From assembly GCA_022560025.1 (NCBI GenBank), contig JAFISE010000092.1, positions 1 through 64,000 of the forward strand: DNA of 64,000 nt. The letters run 5' to 3'. A program made the translations under genes and the position numbers. The notes under the pieces were generated by a model. It searched no databases, was not told where the DNA came from, and saw only the letters and a list, made by a program, of their open reading frames with translations. The stretch comes from Stagonosporopsis chrysanthemi. Taxonomy: Eukaryota > Ascomycota > Dothideomycetes > Pleosporales > Didymellaceae. This document shows positions 44,839 to 57,725 of this stretch, piece after piece (the first letter of the stretch is position 1; each line of letters begins with the position of its first letter).

Positions 44839-47800
44839 CTACGACGCGACCTTCTTCTCCTCCTCGGTCGGCGTGCCGTCGTGCCATCGCACCGTGGTGC
44901 TCATCCTCACGCTCCTCGGCCGCTCAGGCCGTTCCATGCTCCCTTCCTTCTTCTCGTGGGCTTCGTTGTTCGCGACGTGCAGGGGCTGGCCTGCGCCGCC
45001 CTCGCTTAGCGCCTCCTTGACCAGTTTGTTGACCTCGGTCTGCAGGTTGGGGATTTCCTTGGGCCGCTCATCTTTGTTGAGGTAGCTCTCCAGCAGGGCT
45101 TTGAGGGTTTGCGCCCGCACGGGCTTGGCGAGGTAGTTGTTCATGCCCGAGTCGAGGCATTTTTCGCGGTCGCCTTGGATCGCAGAGGCGGTCATGGCGA
45201 TGATGAGGACGTTGCGGATTTCGGGGTTGGGGTGTTTGCGGATGAGTCTTGTGGCTGGGGTGGAGTCAGCGGAGGCTTCGATGTAGATGGGTTGGTGTGT
45301 GGCTTACCTTCATAGCCGTCACAGTGGGGCATTTGGACGTCCATGAGCACGAGATGGAAGGGACGACCGTTGTCACTTGCGCGCTCAAGCGCATCAATCG
45401 TCTTGAAGCCGTCGAGATACGCATCGCACTTGAACCCTAGCTTCTGCACGAAAGATATTGCGATGCGTTGGTTGATGAGGTTGTCTTCGGCGATGCAGAT
45501 GCGCAAGTCCGCACGAGGGACAGTCGAGAGGTCGATGCAATTACCATCAGACTGCTCGTGGCCGTTGTTCTCTTGGCTAGAAAACTTGGCCATTGGGTCC
45601 ACATCACGCGTGTAATTCTGCGCGATGGGTCCTTCCATGTTCACCTTTGCGAATCTCAAAGAGAAAGACACTGTCGTTCCGACACCTGGTGCAGAGTCAA
45701 GTCGAACTGAGCCGTGCATAACGTTCTCGATGAGCGCTTTAACAATACTCAGGCCAAGACCTGTGCCGCCATAGCTGCGTGCTGACGAGGACTCGACCTG
45801 CGAAAACGGCAGGAACAACTTTTTCTTCTGCTCTTCTGGGATGCCGATTCCGGTATCAACGACACTGCATGTGACATCGACCCAGTCGGGCCCTTCCTGA
45901 TCGACCACAGCGCGCACTGTGACAGAACCTTTGGGCGTGAACTTGTAACTATTTGACAACAAGTTCATCAAGATCTGATGCAGACGGACCGGATCGCCCA
46001 TAACAAGCATCTCGGGATTCAGTTCCAGCTGCTCGATGGTCTTCAGGCCGCGCTCAGCGTTTGTGTATGCAAGTGCACGAACGACTTCGGTGATAGTCTC
46101 ATTCAGTGACAGTGGCATCTCTTGTACGTTCATCTTGCCAGCTTCAAGCTTAGAGTAATCGAGGAGATCGTTAATGATTGACAGAAGTGTATCGCCACAA
46201 ACACGAATCGAGTCTGCGTAGCCTTGTTGTTCGGGGTTCAATAGACTGGCCTTGAGAAGCTCAGACATGCCGATGACCCCGTTCAGAGGTGTTCGCAGTT
46301 CGTGAGAAACATTAGCAAGGAAAAGACTCTTTGCTTTGGCCGCTTCTTCCTTGAGCTTCATGTTCCTGATTGCAATGGCTTCAGCTTCCTTGGCCTTGAT
46401 TTCAGCTGCTCTTGCTTGTGCAAGCGCACGCTTCTGCATCTCGAGCATTGCTTCATTGCTGGCGCTCACCCGTTCGATTTCCTTGAAAAGCAAGGCGTTA
46501 GCCAGGGAGATGGAAATCTGATTCACGAGGAGGTGAAGCACTTGTGTGTTGCGTTCTGTGAACGAGTTCGGCGGGCCTTCAACGTATATACTGCCAAGGA
46601 GGCGATCGGAATGGATGACTGGTATGCAGATTACAGCTTTGCCTTCTGGGTTTCGCTTCAGGTAGGAGTCCGAAACATTCGAGAAGCGGTCGTCCTCCAG
46701 CAGATTTTGAACAAACACGTTCTCCCTAAAGCGCAAAGTGTATAGCGTTACTTGTCGAGCCACCATGTCATCAACAGTTTCCAATGGCTGGCCTGCTGGG
46801 TACGACGTGACCCCAGGCGATTGGTCAGGGTCGTTATTAGACTCACTGGACGCAACGCACGCGATGCTCCACTCGGTTTGAGCGTCTTCGATGACGATGC
46901 CGCACAGAGTACCCCCAGTTGATTCAAGGATGATGGAGGCCATCTTAGACATCAGCTTGTCCACCTTTAATTCACTCGACAATACTTGCGATGACTCGAG
47001 GATAGACGATAGATCAAGCATGTCCAGACCGACCGCAGAAAAGCCGTTGCGAAGATCGTTTGCTGACTCGTGACGACGTCCTGATTCAGGAACAATCCAG
47101 TTTTGCGTTCGATCGACTGCCGTCTCGGTCCCAAGAAGCTGTTCATGGTCTTCGTTCTGCTCGAGTCTGAATGTCGTGTTCCCAGTGTCGATGATGGTCG
47201 TTTGTACCGCGACATCCGCAGTGGTGAGAGACACCGACCCTCGAAGGACTGACTCATGCTTGCTGATGACGTGATTCGCTTTGCCATACGCAGAAATCCT
47301 GCGGTACACGGAGATGCAATCCTTGAGAGCGTGGCGTGCTGGTCTGTTGGCTTTCTTTCGCACCAACCATTCGGCGTACAGCTCCAGAGTGTGAGCCTCG
47401 TCCAATGTAAACCCGTGAATCTCACTATGATCCATTGCCGATTCATAGTTCATCAGGGCAGCCTCAGGGTCACCATTCACCTCTGCAAGCACAGCGGCAA
47501 TTATATGTATCCAAGACCGGTAGTTGACATCTGTGATGGTACAGAGAGCCTCGAGTTGGTTGATGGTAGTGATAACGTGTTTCAGCATCTGATCCTTTTT
47601 CGGATGCTCCCCATCATCGCGTAGCAGAGCAAGATAAGCCAGTGCGAGGTGGTACATGACAGAATAGGTGAGACGCTGGCACCAGAGGCTGCCCAGCATC
47701 GGCAGTAGCAGCTCGCCCAGGGCGCATGCCTCTTCGTAATATCCATACAAGACCAACACCGGCAGCTTACTGGCCAGGTAGTAAGTCTTGGAACGCTTTG

Positions 47801-50800
47801 GATTACTTGCCGCCTGCTCGATCCACCGGACGTAGCCAGAACTGTCGTGGTGCTCATCTGTGAAAACAGTTGACGCATCATCGATCCATGTTTTACCTTG
47901 CAAAGCACGAGCGTACTGGCGTGATCCCATTAATAGTACGCCTCCCCGCAGGTCTTGTTCCCAATTCTTCAAGTCCAGGGGAAGGTCATCGACAAAACCT
48001 TCTATCTCAACACAGTCGTAAGAAGCAGTGACCCTGAAGTGAGCCTGTGTGCCAAAATTCAGTAGAGTAAGCAAGCGATCGCCAGCGGTTAGAGCTGAGT
48101 CCAAGGCAACTTGTAGATGAGGAACCAAGTCAACCAAAGGCGCCTCGAGGTGTCCCAAGAACAATGGATGTAAGGTCTGGCCACGGCCGACGGTGTAGCT
48201 ATCACCGGGGAATATGTCCAACAATCTCTTCGCTATCGCTCCCACATCTGCTGCAAAGTTGAACATGGCGAAGCGGCCACCAGCGATACTCCCAAGATGG
48301 ATATAAGCGAGCGCGGCCTGAGGTATGGTTCCTCGTTCGATGTGGACGTTTACTAGTTTCAACGTAGCCTGATAGAAGAGCAGGCTGTTTGACCAGAAGG
48401 CGGCGCTGAGGAGTTCGACGAAGACGGGACCTAGTGTGAAGAGCACACGGTCTTCTTTGGGTGCTTGACGTGCCAATAATTCCTGTGTATCGATTGTTTG
48501 CAACCGAGCATGGAGCTTCTGGAATTCGGTGTCACACTCCTCCCAGGTTGTAGGAGGTACTGGGGAGCCGAGCAGAGACAAGCAGTCTTTCAAGGCTTGA
48601 AAAGCACCAAAGCTATCACCGCGCACGGCGTGAACTCGGGACTGTAGGATGAAAGAGCTTGCCATGTCGCAAGGATCACGCGCGTGTTGAAACGTGGTCC
48701 GAATGAGACTGAGCGCTTCCTCAAGCATGTGTTGGTGCCAATAGCACTCAGCTGACCGAACAAACAGCTGCAATGTTTCCTGGTATGAGACATCATGTTT
48801 GGAATCATCCCAGGGATCATCTTGCAGGAGCATCAGACAGTGTGCAAAATAATAGATGGCGGTAGAGCGGGCGCCCGATTCGGCTGCAGTTTCTCCTGCC
48901 TGGTACAAGACGTCTCGGAAGGGCGCACGGGTTGACTCCCGAGCCTTGATCAGATCCACAGCGAGACAAATGTGACGACTTCGCATGTACAGGGCTTTGG
49001 AATCACCCATTGCGTCGTCCTGCCACTCACCGCTCGCGCTCACAATGCGAGCAATCTCGTAGTGCATCATGGAAACATCCCAAGCCGTCTCCAGTAGCTT
49101 GGCAGCTGCGAAGAGGTATCTGTCGTGGCTAAAGCGGAATCGAGATTCGCTTTCAGCAGGCATGAGGATGTAAGCGTTGAGAGCTGCATTCAATGCCGTC
49201 ACAACGGACTCTTTCTCTCCGAACAACGGCAACCTCTCGGCATCTGCGGGAGCATTCTGCGGATTCAGTAATTTTGAGACCAGATCATAGGAGAAAGCGC
49301 CGCCTAACAGTGAAGCCCATGCCAATAGCTTGCGGGTATCTCCGGGCAGCTCGAGCAACCTCTTCGTGATGAAGTCGTTTGTGACGGAAGAACCATACTC
49401 GGTGCTCTCAAAGACCTCGAAAACTCTATCGAGATCAAACAACCAGTTGTTCTCTCGCCAGGAGTAATAGACGCACTGCTTGCGATAGCACGTATCCAAC
49501 ATTTCGCGAATGTAGAATAAATTGCCTCGGCTTTTCTCTTGTATCACTGCGACTAGTGGCAAGATGTACTGGTGGTCGCGATGAATTGTCTCGGCCACAT
49601 AGTCCGCTGTTTGCGCTTCGGTGAATGGGTAAAGCTGTACCTTTGTAGCTGTTTGCATGGAAGGCCGAAGCTCTCGAGGGATGCCTTCCTCGGCAGTGTA
49701 GGTCAGTATCAGTACCAGTGGGATCTTGGCTTGAACGATGTGATGTATGAGTTCTGTGTTTTTTTTTTTGTTGTCAGTAAATCGATAGCGTAAGGGGGTG
49801 AGGTGATGAGACGTACCGGCGCTCTCCGAGTCTGCGTTCTGTACATCTTCCAGCGTCCAGATGCATAGCTTCTGCATCGCAAACAGTCGCAAGACGTCGA
49901 TGAAGACGCTCATGAACTTTGTTGACTTGGATGCACCTCCGCTTCGCAGCCAGGCCTCAGCTGTGTAGCCAGAACTTCCGCAATGTATGGCCGGTGAAGA
50001 TGCTCGGCGGGAAGGATCCGTGTCGCGTTGCTGTGGAGTCTTGGGGCTACCACCTGTATTGAGCAGCCAGTCTGGCAGATTCAAGTAGCTGCGCAGTGCC
50101 GCCCATACACCTGTACTTTTGAGAAAAGTTCGTAGGCTGTTGTGGAAATCGGACGACACGTCGGCCTCACTGAAGACCTGGCGGAACATGGAAGACATGA
50201 CTTTTAAGATGGGGTCAAACGGAGCTTTCTTGGTCTTGTCAAACTTGGCCGATGCAAAGTAGCCCTGACTCCTCGCAGTACTCTGCACACTTTGGACAAG
50301 ACGTGACTTGCCGAGGCCAGTAGCGCCCCCGATAGCAACAACCTCGCAATGTCCTTTCCTCCTGACTGGCCGGGTGCCGGGCATGCTGCGCACGGTAGCA
50401 CTATCGTTTGACGGTGCAGATCTCGACAGAGAGGACGATCCTTCAAGACTGTTGTTGGATTGGCCTCGACTTGTGGTTATCAGGTGCGGGCGGCTGGGCT
50501 GACCTTCTTCTGCAATCGAGTCTCTTGGGTGGGACACGCTGTCTTGCGACCGTTGAACACGGGTCTGATCAAGGAATACTGGTGCCGCCGTGGAGGATAT
50601 GCTGTTCATGCGGCTCTCTGAGCCTCGCGAGCTAGAAGTGTCAGATATAAAGTCATCGACCTGGAAGTTGAGTTGTCCATCCGAGTACGATGAACTGGAA
50701 CTCAGGCTGTTCAGAATCTTTACGCCACCCCTTCGACGCTTGGATACACGCTGTATGACGTCGATGATGGTTTGACGTTCCTTCTCGCGGCCGATTTGCT

Positions 50801-52087
50801 GGAGTGGTAGATTGAAGAAGCAACTGATGTCTTTGGTGCCAATTTTGAATGCCTTGAGACCTTCGACATCGCCTTCGGACAGGAGATCGCGGATTCTGAC
50901 AAGGTCAAACTTGAGGCCTGAAGTCGAATGGTATCGCTCCTCAATGTTGCGTTGGGTCATTTGTTGGATGACCATGGAGAGAGCATCAGGAATGTCAATT
51001 CGCCCCGCCGAAACAGGGGGAATTCTTTTGCTCAGAACATTTTGCATTACGTCTAATGCAGTAGCGCCATCAAAAGGCGTCTTTCCACACAGCATGGTGT
51101 AGAAGAGTATGCCGAGACTGTAGATGTCGGTGCGACTGTCGGGCTCAGCAGGCATGCGACCTGATTGCTCTGGGGCAATAAAAGCCAGCTTCAACTCGAT
51201 TCCCGTCTCGCGGCTGAGTGTGTTCCAGCCGGCGGATGTAAGGCCGTTTTCAAAGGACCTGGCGCCGCTGCCAAAGTTGATCATTTTGACATGGCCGTTC
51301 TCGGCGAAATGGAAAGCGTCTCCACGTAGCTCGCCATGGACCATCTCGTGGCCGTGGTGCAGAATCTCCAGACATTCTGTGGCACCGACAGCAAAGTCGA
51401 GGAAGGTGAGCAGAGGCACGCCTGTGGTGGGGCGGACGTTGGCAGACTGCCATGTGTCGTTGTCTTGATGGGTGAAGTTGTACCAATTGGGGCCAAAGGA
51501 GACCAGATCGTTCAGATAGTTCTCGCCGGGGGCCTCGAAGATGCTGGCGACAAGAGGGTCCTCGCCAGGCTTGGTGGGGAGTCTGACGAACTCGATGGGG
51601 CGGACAAAGTGCCTGCATGCGGGGTCGGACTGGCTCACGATGACCTTGGACAGCTGAAATTCTCGCTCGAGGCGGAGCGTGTGGCTCGAGACGCGGCAGA
51701 CGACGGGGCGGCCCTCGCGGTGGAGGGTGGTGGCGGTGCCGTGGGTGGTGGCACTGGCATCGCTGCTGGACGACTTGTGCCTGGCAGCGTTGGAGGGGCG
51801 GTGCGAGTCGGGCGAGTGCGAGGCGGTCGGGGAGGTGATGGAGCTGCGGCCGCGCGAGGGCGGGCGGTCGGGGGCGGCGGAGGCCTTCTGGTGGCCAAAG
51901 AAGTGCCAGTTGTCGTAGGACTGTGCAGGGTCAGCCGGGGGGGTGCCAGAGGCGGCGCGGGCAACGGGCGCACCGAGTGGAACGGCTTGATGTCCGAGTC
52001 CCAGACGTAGTTGGGCAGCTCGGCCAGGCGGGCGAGGATGGCAGCAAAGCGCGTCCCCCGCGGCGACGAGCCCTCGGTCGACGGCAT
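44839..52087 (-). CDS. Hybrid histidine kinase with N-terminal pseudokinase and AAA-type ATPase (group X-like)
   Basis: Exons (minus) 52087-51974, 51920-49817, 49753-45308 and 45254-44839 encode 2359 residues. Domain order: Ser/Thr-kinase-like domain (about residues 130-400), P-loop ATPase with GGATGLGKS near 568, a long helical TPR-like region, GAF (near 1690), HisKA with SHELRTPLNG near 1892, HATPase with NLLSNSYKFT near 2005 and GTGLGLS, and a receiver with LMDVQMP near 2210 whose aspartate is the phospho-acceptor. This is the layout of fungal Mak2/Mak3-type (group X) sensors, which in fission yeast signal oxidative stress through a phosphorelay to the SAPK pathway. The kinase-like part lacks key residues (HGELRGDAF in the catalytic loop, NFG for DFG). 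The 63-bp intron at 49754-49816 has no stop and is a multiple of three. Confidence 0.93.
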
Positions 52088-52889
52088 GGTGGGCGCTGGA
52101 CGGGGTCGGACGGGGTCGGACGGGGGTCAGACGGGGTCAGACGGTCGCAGCGCACGGCATGTTCTTCGTCTGTCGCGGGCGGGGCGTCTGATGCAATGGG
52201 CGACGGTTCACGGGCTAGCGGCCGTCACAGCGGGCATGGTGGCAGGCGGATGGCGGTGCAGTGCAGGCACACAGGCGGAGCAGCAGCCAGGCATGGGCGA
52301 CGATGGACGACGATGGGCGACAATGGGCGACAATGGGCGACGGTGGACGGCCGACGCGCAATCTAGCCAGCGAGCGGACCGTGAAGCTTGCGGCTGGCCC
52401 TGCGCGCCCTGGAACGCCGCCGTGCGAAGCTTCGCTGGGGCCACCGTCCACCGGCCACCGTCACTCGTCACTCGTCACTCGTCACTCGGCGGACCCGCCC
52501 CACCTGCAGCCCTGGCCGGCGATCAGCCCAACGTCGCGTCCAACCCTCGAGCCCTGTACTACTACGGACTGACTGCACTGCGTCCGCTGCGAGCAGCCGT
52601 GAGCCTTGGAGCCCCCCGCCCGCCTTCCGCCGCCCACCGCCCCAGAGACGCCGCCCAGCAGCCCCTGCTGCGACGTCCTGCCATTACGCTTCGCTGGTGC
52701 ATCACGCAGCCAGCTGCCGCCCACGCCGCCTCCCACCTGCGCCCCGCCGTCTCGTCGACCGCGCAGCCTCGAGCCCGCCCACGGCTACACACATGCAGTC
52801 GCTGCACCGGTAGCCGCCCGCCGCCCGCCGCCCGCCGCCCGCCGCCCGTCCAGCCCTGCACTGCAGCCCCCGCCCGTCAATGCTGCACA
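52088..52889. promoter_or_regulatory. Divergent promoter with several short tandem arrays
   Basis: 802 bp between the histidine kinase and ankyrin/DIL gene starts. It contains at least four short arrays: a ~10-bp unit (cggggtcgga) at 52097-52148, a ~10-bp unit (atgggcgaca) at 52292-52345, a 7-bp unit (tcactcg) at 52461-52488, and a 7-bp unit (gccgccc) at 52813-52848. Confidence 0.7.
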
Positions 52890-55419
52890 ATGGACATCAC
52901 CGACCGCGACCATGGCTTCCAGGACGACCCGCCCGCACCGCCTGCGCGCCAGCTCCCCTCCGACCTGCCCACCTCGCTCAACGACCGCCGCCCCGTGAGC
53001 ACCTACATGCCTGAGGAGACGGAGATCTACGATGCCTGGCAGGGTGAGTAGCAGCGCAGCAGCAGCGTCCAGGGCCAAGGCTGATTTCGACCACAGGACA
53101 GTCGTTCCTGACCACCCCCATGCCTGCCCGGCCCCTCAGCTTCAACCTGTCGCTCGACGACCCCAGCTTCGGCGACGAGGACATGCAGCAGCTCGAGGAC
53201 AGCGACAGTCGCCTCGTGCAGATGCTTGCACACCAGGCCCGCCTGAAGAACGACAACGCCGGCGACGAAGCCAAGGTGGTCGCCGACGACAAGCTGTCCC
53301 ACGAAGAGAAGAGGGAGGCTCTGCAGGGCCTGTTCACCCTAGCCACATCAAACGGCGAGCTGCAGCGCGTCAAGCGCTTGCTGGATGGCAAAGCCAGGGA
53401 GTACATCAACATCGACGGCGTAGACGCAGAGGGCACCCCTCCACTGGTCTACGCGAGCTGTTTTGGCCACGAAGACGTTGCACGAATCCTAATCGATGAG
53501 GGCGCCAAAGTCGACATGCAGGACAAGAACCGCTGGACGCCGCTGATGTGGGCCATGACCAACCGGCACAAGGGGATCGTCAAGCTTCTGCTGGACCATG
53601 GAGCCTCCACCGACGTCAAGTCCTCTGGCGGTAGGACCGCGTTTGATTTCGTCGAGCCCAACAGCGAAATGTCCGACTACCTGCACGAGAGTGGATACGC
53701 CATTGGCAATGCAGGCGTCGACGACTTCTACAATGCAGGCCTGGAAAACGACCGCTTCGAGCAGGAAATGCAGGAGAACGACATGAAACGCCGTATGATG
53801 ATGGAGAGCGCTTTCAACCTCGAGGTCGACATTGGCAACCTCGGCCTCGATGAGCAACCAGAGGTATGGAATTTCGTCCTCACACATTAGACACCCACTG
53901 ACATTACCAGTCGCCTGAAGAACCTGACGAAGGCCAAGAGTTCATATGGGATCGATGTCTGAACGATCAGATGTTTGTCTTCCAAGAAAGCGAGCTCGGA
54001 CAAATCCTCGACATTGTCATCACGAACATGACGCCGCAGAGATCGCCATCGCAGAAGCCCGTCCCCGCCAACATACTGTTCCTCGCTGCCCGGTACGCCC
54101 ACTATCACGCTAGCGCAGATCTGCTCGAGACTCTCCTCGTGTCGGCCATGGGCAAAATCAACGAAGTCGTGGAGAAGCACCAATGGGATATGACAGTGCT
54201 AGCATTTTGGATGTCAAACGCTACGCTACTGCTGCATTACATGAAGAAAGATACAGGGCTTGCAACCGCTGCCTCGGAGTTCCAGCTACAGATGGCAGAG
54301 CTCATCAACGAGATCTTCATTCTGATCATTCGCGACGCAGAGCGAAGAATGGACAAGAACCTGGACTCATCTATGCTCGAGCACGAGCCCATGCCTGGTT
54401 TCGAGGACGTGCAATTCCAACATGAATGGAAGATTTTCCGCTCCAAGCCCAAGGCGAAACCACTAGAGCCTATGGAGAAGCGATTCCGGCCTCCATCACC
54501 AAAGGCCAGAGCGAAGCCATCGCCGCGCAACATCACCTCTCTGCTCTCTTCAACGCTCTTCGTCCTGGATCTTTACGACGTCCATTCAGTCATCACTGCT
54601 CAAGTGCTGTCGCAGCTGATCTACTGGCTCTCTACGGAGATGTTCAATCGCATCATGTCGAATCGGAAATACCTGGCGCGAACGAAAGCCATGCAGATAC
54701 GCATGAACATATCCACGCTGGAAGACTGGGCGCGTCTCAATAATCGGCAGCCCGAGCACTACGAGAACGGCTCGATGACCTCCACGGGCGACAACACTGT
54801 CGAGTCGACCAGGAAACACATAGAACCGCTCATCCAGCTACTGCAATGGCTGCAGTGTTTTACGTCGATTGGAGAGGATCTGGAATCGCTCGTCGGCACA
54901 ATACAACAGCTTACAAAACTGTCACCCCAGCAACTATTGCACACCGCAAAATACTACAGACCGGAGGTGGGAGAAAAGGGCTTACCAAAGAGCGCGTCCA
55001 AGTACATTGTGCATCTGCAACAAGCCGCGGCAGAGCGCAAGACGCGAGCCAAGTCACCCAACCCACAGAGGAGCGCTGATGCAGAACCAACAACACCCAT
55101 CAAGCCGACCCCAGGGTCGAATCTCGCGCCAGCAGTGTCACCAGCACCATCGCGCGTGTCCGCTGAGCTGGAACGGGAGGAAGACGATGCCCCGAGCGAG
55201 CTCCTTCTTGATCCGTCATACATGCTCCCTTTCACCCTGCCCACATCAACCGACATGCTCATTAGCTATGGCGCAGGCTTCGGAGGCGTCAACCGGGAGC
55301 GCGAGCGGAAGTACATACCGACCGTGCCGCCGGAATTTATGGCGAAATTGGAGTTCAGTGGCGGCAGCAAGAACGGCGGATACTACGAGGAGCAGTGGAA
55401 TGACCCAAGCTATGGGTGA
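52890..55419 (+). CDS. Ankyrin-repeat and DIL (dilute) domain protein
   Basis: Exons 52890-53043, 53097-53863 and 53911-55419 encode 809 residues; introns of 53 and 47 bp. After an acidic N-terminus, ankyrin repeats occupy about residues 125-235 (GTPPLVYASCFGHEDVARIL, NRWTPLMWAMTNRHKGIV, GRTAFDF). A DIL domain like the myosin V globular tail follows (about residues 330-640), with FWMSNATLLLHYMKKD and SLLSSTLFVLDLYDVHSV and LEDWARLNN. The tail is disordered. Related fungal proteins without a motor domain exist. A cargo or Rab-linked trafficking role is inferred from the DIL domain only. It shares its promoter region with the histidine kinase. Confidence 0.92.
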
Positions 55420-55818
55420 AACCTTCACTCGTCAGGTTTGACGTCGCATTGCTAATGTGAGTCGTGCTGCAGATACTTCCACTCTCGATGGGTCAGGAAT
55501 AGGCCTGCACCGAGGCGCGCTCCTCGCTGGTAGAACGTCGTTGAGGTCAACAGCGGACCACCTCCGCGGGAACCACAGCATGGTATTGGCTTGGATGGCC
55601 GAATTTGTGTATAAAAAGTAGGCTCTGCATATTGGATAGGACACTGCATCAGCGTTGCTTGGACTCTGCGCAATATAGTTAGACGTATTATCAAACATAC
55701 CCGCGCACTATTGCACTTTATAGTTGCACAGCTCTGCACTTGAATTGCCAACATCTTCCACAAGCCCCAAGCAGATACAACATGTAATGTTTTTTTAACT
55801 TCACATTCCCGCCTCCAT
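55420..55818. other. Convergent 3' region
   Basis: 399 bp between the converging stops of the ankyrin/DIL gene and allantoicase. No gene seen. Confidence 0.5.
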
Positions 55819-56840
55819 CTAGACCCTCCTTCCAAACACCCTAAACCGCTTCACACCGCCATCAGGAATAATCACCAACTTGGCATGCGTATACCGCTTC
55901 CCCTCCACATTGCTCAGCTCACTCTTATACTCAATCTCGACATCCGGCCCGCTCTTCTGCGGCGCCAACACCTCCACCCAGCCCTCCTGCTCCGCAGAGG
56001 GGTCCGCCTCAAACTCCCCCGCGAAAACCTGCACCTTCTGCGGGAAATTCCCACGGAAATGCGCCGTGTCGACGACAACGTGGCTAATCTCCCCCGCAGC
56101 ACCGAGCCGCACAATCGTCCAGTCGACGTGCGCGCCCCGCGTACGCTTCGTCTCCCACCCATCGCCCATGTCCTTGCCCCGGCCCGGCAGCAGCAGATTG
56201 TCCTTTGTGCCAAAGTGCTGGTCCGAGCACGCCGTGGCCACGCCGCCCATGACGGTCGCGCTGAGCTCGAACACGGCCGCCACGTCCTGCGGAAACACGG
56301 GCACCGCGTTGCCGTACAGGCGGAAGCGCGCGATGCCGCCGTCCGGGTACATGAGCAGGCGCACGTGCGTGTAGGCCTTGTCGGTGAGGTTGGGGAGCAG
56401 CCAGCCGTGGCGCTGCGAGGGCCCGCACTCCTGCTTTGCGAGGATGGTTTCCCACGCGAAGCCCTCGGCGGTGACGTCGACGTCGTCGTCGTCGGAGCTG
56501 GCAAAGGCGCCCTCGACGGCGATTTCGGGCGCGTGGTTGCCGTTGAAAAACGCAGTGTCGATTTCGACGCCTGCGACTTTGCCGGACGCGGTGCCTAGCC
56601 GGATGATGACCCAGTCGAAGGGCGCCGTGTTGTGGCGCCGTGTCTCCCACCCGTCGTACCAGGCGCCCGAGTGCACAAAGTAACCCGGGCGGGAGATGGG
56701 CGCGGTTTTTGTGATGAGGTTCGAGGCCGAGGCGAACCATTCGTCGCTGAAGGCGACGATTTTGGAGCCGAGCGGCTCGGAGATCAGGTCTGCATGTGTG
56801 AGCTTGTAGTCTGTACACGTTGGAGAGGATGGTGGGGTGT

Positions 56841-56876
<36 letters not shown>

Positions 56877-56977
56877 TGAAGAGGGGGGGGGAGCGGCATG
56901 GGCATACCAGTATACTTTGACTTGAACGTCTCATCGATCTGGTCGGCGGGGATAAACTTCGCCTGGGTAGCAGCCAT
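55819..56977 (-). CDS. DAL2: Allantoicase
   Basis: Exons (minus) 56977-56908 and 56789-55819 encode 346 residues. The enzyme hydrolyses allantoate to ureidoglycolate and urea in purine catabolism. It is built of two related allantoicase repeats, each with a W-E-T-x-R signature: GWETRRHN with FDWVIIRLG in the first, GWETKRTRG with VDWTIVRLG in the second, and in both a YTHxxL[LV]xxPDGG segment. The length matches yeast Dal2 (343). The start is fixed by MAATQAKFIPADQIDETF, joined by a 118-bp intron that carries a (GT)16 microsatellite. Nitrogen-catabolite control is usual in fungi; I did not verify GATA sites. It is not flanked by other purine genes here. Confidence 0.96.
56843..56874. repeat. 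(GT)16 microsatellite in the allantoicase intron
   Basis: Uninterrupted GT dinucleotide run of 32 bases, followed by G-rich sequence. On the coding (minus) strand it reads as CA repeats within the intron. Confidence 0.95.
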
Positions 56978-57725
56978 GATGAAGGGACAGGATGAGTTAT
57001 GCGTAGTAAAGATAGCCTCAAGTCAACACAACAAGCTTCAATTAATATCTCTCTCTCTCTCTCTCAAACGCTCTCTCAAAACGCGGGGCATCCCACACCT
57101 TTATATGCACCCACTCACCCACTCTCCAGCACCGCGCCCTAGCATCGGCGAGCGCCGCACCTGCAGCATCCCCATGCCAGCGCCCGAAACGCGGAGATAC
57201 GTGTGGTCGCAGAGCCCGATATGAGGGTTTCTCCACCTGAGCAAAACGGTTGCCATCAGGTAATCAAAGGGGACTTGGGGGGCTCGGCAACGACCCGGGG
57301 GCTTGCTCTGTGTGGCCAGGGCAGTTTCCATCAGGTGCTGCAATCGAATAATGTTTGGGTAATAAATCGGCTGCCGCTGCGCGCGATATGTGACACGATT
57401 CTGCACCTGATAGCGTGCTCGCGGCTGCGCGGCGCGGGGATGGGGAATACGGCGGCGGGGACATGCAACCACATCGACTGAGCTCATGGTCATGGACACG
57501 GAGCTGTCTGCGAGGTCATATTGCGTGTAGCAGGAATGGATTCGTAAATCGTCGCATTCAAAAGGGTATCTAAAGTACAAAGCGCGCCGCTTCAATCTTG
57601 CTATCATATCCAAGATGCCTTCCGCTCATGCAGAAATACATACATGCCATAGAAGATGGTCATTATGGTCATTACCCCTCATCATCTACATGCCGTCTTC
57701 GATCCATGCGTGCTGAAACACTGTC
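56978..57725. promoter_or_regulatory. Allantoicase promoter and patatin-like gene 3' region
   Basis: 748 bp. A CT run (tctctctctctctctc) lies at about 57046-57066, within 100 bases upstream of the allantoicase start. The rest has no recognisable gene. Confidence 0.45.
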
